From NCBI GenBank assembly GCA_937969125.1, contig CALBVA010000321.1, positions 1 through 6,263 on the forward strand: a DNA stretch of 6,263 nucleotides, written 5' to 3'. Within the stretch, counting starts at the first letter, position 1; each line of letters starts with the position of its first letter. The translations under genes and the position numbers were made by a program. The notes under the pieces were generated by a model, which was not told the origin of the DNA, did no database searches, and saw only the letters and a list, made by a program, of their open reading frames with translations. This document shows positions 1-4,686 of this stretch, piece after piece. The DNA comes from an uncultured Verrucomicrobiales bacterium (lineage in GTDB: Bacteria; Verrucomicrobiota; Verrucomicrobiia; Verrucomicrobiales; Akkermansiaceae).

Positions 1-12
1 GAGCTGACTGAC

Positions 13-1134
13 TTGGAGAAGGCGGATTGCTTGACGGGGAAAATGATCGGGGGAATTGCTCTCAAAGCTCCGGGCTGGGGGAGTGGGAAGCGGCGGCGGT
101 TCGTCTTTGATGACCGGGATTGTTGTTATCACACGATGTCGCGTTTTGCGGGTGGGGAGTTGTTGTTTGAGGACATCGAGAAGGAGGCTTTTCGGAAGTT
201 GATGCGGCGGATGGAGAGGTTTTCGGGGGTGGAGGTGCTGACGTATGCGGTGATGGGGAATCATTTTCACCTGCTGCTGCGGGTTCCGGAGCGGGAGAAA
301 TTTTTGCGAAAGTTTGAGAAGGGGACGAAAGCGGAACGTGAGGAGAGGCTTTTGGGCCATCTCAAGCTTCTCTATTCTCAGGCTTATCTAAAGCAGTTGA
401 AAGCGGAGCTGGCGGTGATGACGGAGAAGGGGATGGATGAGCTTTATGAGAAGACGATTCAGGGATACCTGGCCCGGCTTTGCAGCTTGGAGCATTTTAT
501 GAAGGAGCTGAAAGAACGCTTCAGCCGTTGGTTCAACAAGCGGCATGGGCGACGAGGAACGCTTTGGCAGGATCGCTATCGGAGTATTTTGGTCGAAGAT
601 GGTGAGGCTCTGCGGACGATGGCGGCTTATATCGATTTGAACCCAGTGCGGGCAGGCTTGGTGGATGATCCCAAGGACTATCGATGGTGCGGGTATGCCG
701 AGGCTTTGGGTGGGAGCAAGCGGGCGCGGCGTGGTCTCTGCGTGATTCTTGGGGTGGCGGTGGCGACCTGGGAATCGAGTGCTCTCGAAATCTATCGACG
801 ATTGCTTTTGGGATCGGGGATCGAAGCGAGTGAGGAGGTGAAGGAGGTCGAGGCCCGTCAGGGCCGGAAGTATCGACGGCGCGGGATGAATCGGGAGAAG
901 GCTTTAGCGGAACTGCGAGACGGAAAGACGCTGAGTCAAGCGGCGCTGTTGCGATGTCGGGTGAGGTATTTCAGCGATGGGCTGGTGCTGGGGAGCCGGG
1001 AATTTGTGGAGAAAGCCTTTGAAGAAAAGCGGGACTGGTTTGGTGCCAAGCGGAAATCAGGAGCGCGTGGATTGCCGGTTGAGGGAGGTGGGTTGTTTTC
1101 GATCCGTGATTTGAAGACGAGGGCCTTGGAGTAA
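13..1134 (+). CDS. RAYT/IS200-like Y1 (HUH) transposase, REP-associated type, with long C-terminal extension
   Basis: Single-strand DNA transposase of the Y1 HUH superfamily, closest to REP-associated tyrosine transposases (RAYTs), which cut hairpin DNA through a covalent tyrosine link. Numbering from the TTG at 13, I see YHTMSR (39-44), the metal-binding HFH (84-86), an RRGTLWQDRY block (180-189), and YIDLNPVRAGLV (206-217), where Tyr206 is the likely nucleophile. The catalytic core looks intact. HFH and Tyr206 lie about 120 residues apart, roughly twice the usual distance, because of a charged helical insertion (about 95-162). Residues 220-373 form an extra C-terminal region with YFSDGLVLGSREFVEKAF (319-336), a motif I associate with this larger RAYT-like subgroup. 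The start is uncertain: the frame is open to the window edge, TTG at 13 is possible, and ATG at 43, preceded by a GGGG-A-rich stretch, is the better-looking start. The stop is TAA. It lies next to the AACC repeat block. Confidence 0.88.
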   Translation: MEKADCLTGKMIGGIALKAPGWGSGKRRRFVFDDRDCCYHTMSRFAGGELLFEDIEKEAFRKLMRRMERFSGVEVLTYAVMGNHFHLLLRVPEREKFLRKFEKGTKAEREERLLGHLKLLYSQAYLKQLKAELAVMTEKGMDELYEKTIQGYLARLCSLEHFMKELKERFSRWFNKRHGRRGTLWQDRYRSILVEDGEALRTMAAYIDLNPVRAGLVDDPKDYRWCGYAEALGGSKRARRGLCVILGVAVATWESSALEIYRRLLLGSGIEASEEVKEVEARQGRKYRRRGMNREKALAELRDGKTLSQAALLRCRVRYFSDGLVLGSREFVEKAFEEKRDWFGAKRKSGARGLPVEGGGLFSIRDLKTRALE

Positions 1135-1168
1135 GTTGGCTCGTCAAGAAGGGCTTTGATAGACGGGA

Positions 1169-1201
1169 TTTTTGAACCACGAAAAACGCGAAAGACACGA
1201 A
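1169..1201 (+). repeat. AACC short-iteron repeat, unit 1 (CACGAAAAA type)
   Basis: A T5 tract and G lead into AACC (1175-1178), followed by three 9-bp iterons: CACGAAAAA, CGCGAAAGA and a last partial CACGAAG. The 9-bp period keeps a reading frame open and creates a spurious HEKRERHE-like peptide. Iteron repeats of this style are, from general knowledge, scattered between genes in Verrucomicrobia, Planctomycetes and some other phyla; their function is not established as far as I know. Confidence 0.7.
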
Positions 1202-1216
1202 GCTTGGTTGAGGGGA

Positions 1217-1260
1217 TTTTTTAACCGCAGAGGCGCGGAGGTCGGAGAGGGGCGCGGAGC
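1217..1260 (+). repeat. AACC short-iteron repeat, unit 2 (CGCAGAGG type)
   Basis: A G-rich stretch and T6 tract run into AACC (1223-1226), then 8-bp iterons CGCAGAGG and CGCGGAGG, a diverged TCGGAGAG, three G and CGCGGAG. The layout matches unit 1 (GG-A-T tract-AACC-iterons) but the iteron sequence differs, so this is a related but separate repeat family rather than a copy. Confidence 0.68.
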
Positions 1261-1277
1261 CTGGGTGGGTTGTGGAG

Positions 1278-1315
1278 TTTTTTTAAACCGCGAATCTGGC
1301 GAATGGGCGCGAATC
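1278..1315 (+). repeat. AACC short-iteron repeat, unit 3 (CGCGAAT type)
   Basis: A GGAG leader and T7 tract run into AAACC (1285-1289), then three iterons built on GCGAAT: CGCGAATCTG, GCGAATGGG and CGCGAATC (9-10 bp period). The unit is followed by a run of nine T around 1317-1325. It is the last of three consecutive units filling the gap between the transposase gene and the 149-aa gene; the first codon of that gene is about 47 bp downstream. The whole 1135-1362 gap holds nothing else I can support. Confidence 0.68.
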
Positions 1316-1362
1316 TCTTTTTTTTGGGTGGTGTTGGTTGCTGATTGTTCAAAGACTGAGGC

Positions 1363-1812
1363 ATGAGCCGGATGGATATGGTGAAGAATCCTGAGTTGAA
1401 CAGGATGGCAATGCAGTTTGAGATGACGATCCACACAGTTGATGTCTTGGTTTGTGAGGCACGGGAAAAAGAGGGGGGCGATTTTGAGCTGACGGATTCT
1501 GTCGTGAAGTCTGCGCTTCGACGTGCGATGGGGTATGTGAAGGGGCGTCCACCAAAAGCTGTCAAAGGCGTGAAGGAGCGGGATGTTTGGCTCAGGAATC
1601 TGACTGAGAACCTGTGGACTTCTTGTCAGCAAGCGATGGGAGAATTCACGAGAGGGGAGATCTTGAAGTGTCTCGAAGCCATCGAGGATTCATTGAAAAT
1701 CCGGACGGTAGGAGATGCACGAGGGTATTTGGATTATCTCATTGAGTTTTTTGGAGAGATGGGAGTGGAGGCCAGGGAGATTTCGGAAGAGGAAACCAAA
1801 GGGTTGAACTAG
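1363..1812 (+). CDS. Hypothetical all-helical protein, 149 aa
   Basis: I do not recognise this family. The predicted protein is soluble, acidic, probably mostly alpha-helical, and has no signal peptide or membrane segment. A basic patch (GRPPKAVKG, about residues 61-69) divides an N-terminal helical part from a C-terminal helical part with TVGDARGYLDYLIEFFGEMG (about 116-135). The start is ambiguous: ATG at 1363 has a GAGG only 1 nt upstream, too close to act as a ribosome site, while the in-frame ATG at 1372 lies 10 nt from it, so the true product may be 146 aa. The stop is TAG. The next gene begins 41 bp downstream on the same strand, so the two may be co-transcribed. Real coding is supported by the full-length open frame and a sensible amino-acid composition, not by homology. 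Confidence 0.62.
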   Translation: MSRMDMVKNPELNRMAMQFEMTIHTVDVLVCEAREKEGGDFELTDSVVKSALRRAMGYVKGRPPKAVKGVKERDVWLRNLTENLWTSCQQAMGEFTRGEILKCLEAIEDSLKIRTVGDARGYLDYLIEFFGEMGVEAREISEEETKGLN

Positions 1813-1853
1813 TTGTGTTGATGGGGGGTGGATTTTTGTGATGTAAACCTAAG

Positions 1854-2462
1854 ATGAACGTTGAAATTATCCTCACCCGGCAGGTGATGTCTTATTTCGG
1901 TTTGAAGCCGGAAGATTTACCAGAGGTGAATCTTAAGAAGTCAGGGCATTGGTTTTCACTGTGGCGGATGGATCTCTTGCCGGTGGATTACGATCATTGG
2001 GGTATTGGGGGCTGTTTTCTACCGATGGTGTTAACCAATGCCGAGACGAGGTTCACTTGCGTGAATCCAAGCCATGGCTCTGCAGATGATCTCCGAAAAA
2101 ACTTCGAAACTTTTTTTAACGGGTCGCTCTATCTGGCGGGTTGGCCGAGTGATGATTATGGGAGGTGCAAGGTGCGATTTGTCAGGGGGAGTCACCGCAG
2201 TCTGGCGCGGTGGATGAATCAACTTTTGAACTCGTTCGTTCCGATCGGAGTTTCACATGAGGAGATGGAGCGGCTGGACAAGGTCGATGGGGAGTTTTTA
2301 GAGATCCCGTTTTCGGAGCGGAACACTCAGACGGTAAAGGAACGGTGGATTGAGTTTTTTAAGAATGATCCGCCCCGGTTTCTTCCTTTTCCGCCTGATT
2401 GGGGCAAGCCCTCGAAGATCATTCCTTTTCCGGGCTCTGGAGGCCAGGGAATGATGAGATGA
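1854..2462 (+). CDS. Hypothetical protein, 202 aa (possibly DUF6933-like)
   Basis: Function unknown. It is a cytosolic, Trp/Phe-rich protein with no signal peptide or transmembrane segment. The order GHWFSLWRMDLLPVD (about 31-45), FLPMVLTNAETRF (56-68), a DDLRKNFETFF segment (about 78-88) and HRSLARWMNQLL (113-124) recalls small DUF6933-type proteins, which as I remember them carry a W-x-L / TNxxT / NRSVLGxMN pattern. That is a weak pattern match from memory. The Pro-rich C-terminus contains two PFP motifs (PFPPDWG and IIPFPG). The start ATG has only AAG before it and no Shine-Dalgarno; an in-frame TGA at 1839 rules out a much longer start. It follows the 149-aa gene by 41 bp and is convergent with the PEP-CTERM gene. 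Confidence 0.65.
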   Translation: MNVEIILTRQVMSYFGLKPEDLPEVNLKKSGHWFSLWRMDLLPVDYDHWGIGGCFLPMVLTNAETRFTCVNPSHGSADDLRKNFETFFNGSLYLAGWPSDDYGRCKVRFVRGSHRSLARWMNQLLNSFVPIGVSHEEMERLDKVDGEFLEIPFSERNTQTVKERWIEFFKNDPPRFLPFPPDWGKPSKIIPFPGSGGQGMMR

Positions 2463-2475
2463 ATCGATCACAAAA

Positions 2476-2562
2476 TTGCCTATTCCTTAGATGAGGTCAC
2501 CAACTGCAATAAGGCACGGACTAAGGTGCCTTGCTTACGAGTAGGTTTAAAGGGATAGGCAA
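2476..2562. repeat. 87-bp element with 13-bp inverted repeats and internal hairpin
   Basis: TTGCCTATTCCTT (2476-2488) and AAGGGATAGGCAA (2550-2562) are inverted repeats matching at 12 of 13 positions; in plus-strand RNA the mismatch becomes a U-G pair. Inside is a perfect 7-bp hairpin, AAGGCAC (2511-2517) and GTGCCTT (2526-2532), with an 8-nt loop. It sits between convergent genes. Read on the minus strand, the outer stem is followed by TTTT, so it could end the PEP-CTERM transcript, although 61 nt between the arms is long for a classical terminator. A MITE-like insertion or a structured RNA is equally possible. I see no clear target-site duplication. The rest of 2463-2638 holds only a weak 5-bp hairpin (2584-2596). 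Confidence 0.55.
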
Positions 2563-2638
2563 ATAATCGCCCTCATGTATTCCACCAGTCTCTGGTTTCC
2601 GTGACCTTTCCGCCAAAAGTAAATTCCTAGCAGTCAGT

Positions 2639-3325
2639 TTATCGACGGCGGCGGCGTGCTATTACTCCAAGTCCTATAAAGGTAAGAAGAAAAGTCGATG
2701 GTTCAGGAACCGTTGTTGTAACTGAAACATTATCGAGAGCTACCCACCCCCATCCTCCGTGTCCCTCATCAACAAGGTCTAAGGTGTATGTTTCACCCGG
2801 AGCATCTCCACCAATCACTCCATTGATGGTAGCTGCATCCCACGTAAAAGCCTCAGCTGTGGTACCGTTTGAACTCCTCCCTGCTGATAAGAGAAAGGCT
2901 CCATCGCTTACGCGACGTAAAAGTAGGCCTTGAAACCCTGCGTTTGAGACGGTTGGACTGGTTAGAGAGGCCGCAGCATCGTTTATTGGAGCTGAAGCTC
3001 CTCCTAAATTTCCAGCAAAAAGTTGAAACGAGATCGAATTCACAGGATCAACGGGCATTAAAAAAATAGGCGATCTAGCCCACAAAGCGGCCGTCCCCGG
3101 ATCATCTCGAGAAGCTAAAGGTGTGGGTCCCAATGCATTTGTAATCCCGAATCCTGTACCTTGTTCAAATTGAGTAGGCCCAGTTGTCGAAGTCTGAACA
3201 TTTGTCCAACCTGACTCGTCCACATTGAAGTCGTAGATGGTAGTGGCTGCATTACAAAGTGAGCTTGTCAATGAAAAGGCGGTTGCATTTGTCAATAAAA
3301 CCTTTGCTGTTTTGTTTATTTTCAA
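2639..3325 (-). CDS. PEP-CTERM sorting domain-containing secreted protein, 228 aa
   Basis: Exported protein with a C-terminal PEP-CTERM anchor, which is recognised and cleaved by an exosortase in EPS-producing Gram-negatives. Residues 1-27 form a signal peptide: Lys-rich start, modest hydrophobic core, probable cleavage after CNA or CNAA. The middle (28-205) is rich in Thr, Ser, Gly and Asn, looks beta-rich, and ends in GGWGWVALDNVSV, a typical final strand of jelly-roll domains before the anchor. The C-terminus has VPEPS (206-210), a hydrophobic segment (about 211-222) and a terminal RRRRR. The start appears to be TTG at 3323-3325, as there is no ATG between it and the in-frame stop at 3350-3352. 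There is no Shine-Dalgarno. Its ligand is unknown. It is visibly less GC-rich than the flanking lpt and transposase genes, suggesting separate ancestry. No exosortase gene is in the window. Confidence 0.88.
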   Translation of the reverse strand: MKINKTAKVLLTNATAFSLTSSLCNAATTIYDFNVDESGWTNVQTSTTGPTQFEQGTGFGITNALGPTPLASRDDPGTAALWARSPIFLMPVDPVNSISFQLFAGNLGGASAPINDAAASLTSPTVSNAGFQGLLLRRVSDGAFLLSAGRSSNGTTAEAFTWDAATINGVIGGDAPGETYTLDLVDEGHGGWGWVALDNVSVTTTVPEPSTFLLTFIGLGVIARRRRR

Positions 3326-3352
3326 AATGAGTTTAAATTGTTTTTTAAATTA

Positions 3353-3385
3353 TTAATATGGTGGGTTCTTCACTCGATATGTCAA
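3353..3385 (-). promoter_or_regulatory. Candidate promoter of the PEP-CTERM gene
   Basis: On the minus strand a perfect TTGACA (3385-3380) is followed by an AT-rich segment containing CATATTAATAAT (about 3360-3349). Spacing to CATATT is 19 nt and to TATTAA 21 nt, longer than the ideal 17, so the -10 assignment is loose. The start codon lies about 25-30 nt further on. The TTGACA sits only 15 nt past the stop of the transposase relic. No operator was seen. Confidence 0.4.
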
Positions 3386-3399
3386 GAGCGTTAACCACA

Positions 3400-3699
3400 C
3401 TACACGAGGAAAATTGAGTTAAATTGAGGGTGACTTAGCCATCGTAGAAAGAGGAAGAGATCATCTCGGTGCCGAGGCACTGTCTTGCCGGAGCTGAGGA
3501 GGCGGAGAATGTCTTCCAAGCCAAGTCGAAAAAGGCTTTTGCGCTTGGACTTCGCGCTGATGGGGTGTCGCTCGGCGCGGAGATGACAGCCCCACCCAAA
3601 GCTGATGATGTAGGCGGTGGTCACCACGGCGAAGAGCTTCTCCAGCCTTCTCGGGTCGCTCATGTGCATCGCTTCCAGATTAAAACCGTTTTTCTTCAA
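3400..3699 (-). pseudogene. IS4-type DDE transposase, C-terminal fragment
   Basis: About 99 codons remain. The fragment begins LKKNGFNLEAMHMSDPRRLE, corresponding to the LKSRGFNLExTHLTDPxRLE region that follows the conserved Glu of IS4-type transposases. It continues with a hydrophobic AVVTTAYIISFGWG helix and KSKRKSLFRLGLEDILRLL, equivalent to the family's KxxGxxxKSLFRYGLDxLRxLL tail, and ends in TAG. The upstream part with the three catalytic acidic residues is missing: going upstream, homology stops near 3700 and the frame closes at a stop at 3739-3741. A dead insertion-sequence remnant. I could not identify terminal inverted repeats. Confidence 0.75.
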
Positions 3700-3900
3700 A
3701 TGACCAGCTACCTCGTCGTCGATGATGTCTGGATCCTCTTAGGTGAATCCCTCATCATCCTACACTTCCGCCCCGTCTGGAACGTCGTTGTCGAAGGTTT
3801 CGGAAGCCACAACCCCGGCATCGGTCGCTTCGCTGGCAAATGCCCCAGCTGGGGTATCTTCCACCCCGACCGCCCTGGCCCTCAGTCTCAAAATCGCGCA
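3700..3900 (+). pseudogene. Eco29kI-like GIY-YIG restriction endonuclease, C-terminal relic
   Basis: The frame from 3700 reads VVDDVWILLGESLI, then RPVWNVVVEGFGSHNPGIGR, then WGIFHPDRP. From memory this follows the C-terminal pattern of Eco29kI-family type II endonucleases (VDDxWIPLGES, PLWNxxxDGFGNHDPGxGR, WDxLHPGRPWA). The Glu at 3745 and Asn at 3781 are 12 residues apart, the same as Glu142 and Asn154 of Eco29kI as I recall them. The N-terminal part with the GIY-YIG tyrosines, Arg and His is gone; its place is taken by the transposase relic. WD has become WG and HPGR has become HPDR. A one-base deletion near 3874-3876 would explain the loss of RPWA, since the next frame reads WPSVSKSR. The end is set approximately where coding character fades before lptB. 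No methyltransferase is in the window. Codons ending in C dominate, supporting former coding on this strand. Confidence 0.68.
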
Positions 3901-3924
3901 CTAAATTTCCCGAAGAACCAGTTT

Positions 3925-4671
3925 TTAAAACCGGAAATCATTGCCGAAGTAAAGCCTGCGGGCGTTTTCGTCTTTGACGAGTTCGTCTGAGGAGCCTTCT
4001 ACCATGACCTTGCCTTCTACGAGTAGCGAGGCGCGGTCGACGATCTCCAGGGTTTCTCGTACTTGGTGGTCGGTGATGAGAATGGAGAGGCCGTCCTGAT
4101 CGCGGAGTTCTCGGATGATTTTGTGGATCTCTTGCACTGCAATGGGATCGATTCCGACGAAGGGTTCGTCGAGGAGGAGGAGTGAGGGTTCGGTGCAGAG
4201 ACAGCGGGCGAGGGAGAGACGTCGTTTTTCTCCGCCGGAGAGGGCGAGGGCGAGGGACTTACGGACGTGCTCGATGCCGAATCTTTCGAGGAGGTCATTG
4301 GCACGCTTGTTTCGTTCGGCCTTGCCGAGGTTTTTGCGCGTTTCGAGGACGGCGAGGAGGTTGTCCTCCACGCTGAGTTTCCGGAAGATGGATTCCTCTT
4401 GAGGGAGGTATCCCATGCCGTGGCGGGCGCGCTTGTGTATGGGTTGGCGGGTGATTTCCTTTCCCTGGAAGCTGACACGCCCGTGGTCCGGCCTGACGAG
4501 GCCTGCGACCATGTAAAAGGTCGTAGTCTTGCCCGCGCCATTCGGGCCGAGGAGTCCTACGATCTCGCCGGGATCCACGCGGAGGCGGACCTCATCGACG
4601 ACTTTTCGTCCACCGTATGATTTCTGAAGGCCCTCGACTTCGAGAAGGGGGGCGGCTTGGGGAGAACTCAT
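3925..4671 (-). CDS. lptB: LPS export ABC transporter ATP-binding protein LptB
   Basis: Cytoplasmic ATPase of the LptB2FG complex, which extracts lipopolysaccharide from the inner membrane and pushes it through LptC and LptA toward LptDE. All ABC motifs are intact in 248 residues: Walker A GPNGAGKTT (42-50), Q-loop Gln91 in GYLPQEESIF, signature LSGGE (144-148), Walker B LLLLDEP (164-170) with catalytic Glu169, D-loop region GIDP (173-176) and switch His202. ITDHQVRETL and the C-terminal LYFGNDFRF are specific LptB hallmarks that separate it from branched-chain amino-acid transporters. The length matches the family (about 240). It starts with ATG 15 bp after the LptC/A-like gene and has no Shine-Dalgarno, so translation is probably coupled. 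No convincing terminator follows the TAA; the restriction-enzyme relic begins at once. Confidence 0.96.
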   Translation of the reverse strand: MSSPQAAPLLEVEGLQKSYGGRKVVDEVRLRVDPGEIVGLLGPNGAGKTTTFYMVAGLVRPDHGRVSFQGKEITRQPIHKRARHGMGYLPQEESIFRKLSVEDNLLAVLETRKNLGKAERNKRANDLLERFGIEHVRKSLALALSGGEKRRLSLARCLCTEPSLLLLDEPFVGIDPIAVQEIHKIIRELRDQDGLSILITDHQVRETLEIVDRASLLVEGKVMVEGSSDELVKDENARRLYFGNDFRF

Positions 4672-4686
4672 CTAAGGGGAGGTGAC

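Noticed and set aside
1169..1315. CRISPR array
   Set aside because: The repeated units differ in sequence and are made of 8-10 bp iterons with no constant repeat and unique spacers; no cas genes.
1172..1366. 64-codon plus-strand open frame over the AACC repeat block
   Set aside because: It is the translation of the iterons themselves (the 9-bp period keeps the frame open) and has no independent coding signal.
1144..1632. Several minus-strand open frames of 68-162 codons across the repeats and the 149-aa gene
   Set aside because: Pro/Ser/His-rich composition typical of antisense reading; they overlap the better plus-strand gene and the repeats.
2541..2544. GTAG next to the hairpin as a classical REP guide for the RAYT
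   Set aside because: GTAG does not lie at the 5' foot of a hairpin, and the sequence is far from the transposase gene.
2476..2562. Integron attC site
   Set aside because: No matching RYYYAAC and GTTRRRY core pair at the ends, and no integrase in the window.
3469..3990. 173-codon plus-strand open frame taken as a single gene
   Set aside because: It is a chimera: antisense of the transposase relic, then the endonuclease relic, then antisense of the lptB 3' end. Only 3700 to about 3900 carries real homology.
4017..4620. Open frames overlapping lptB on both strands
   Set aside because: Shadows of the highly conserved LptB frame.
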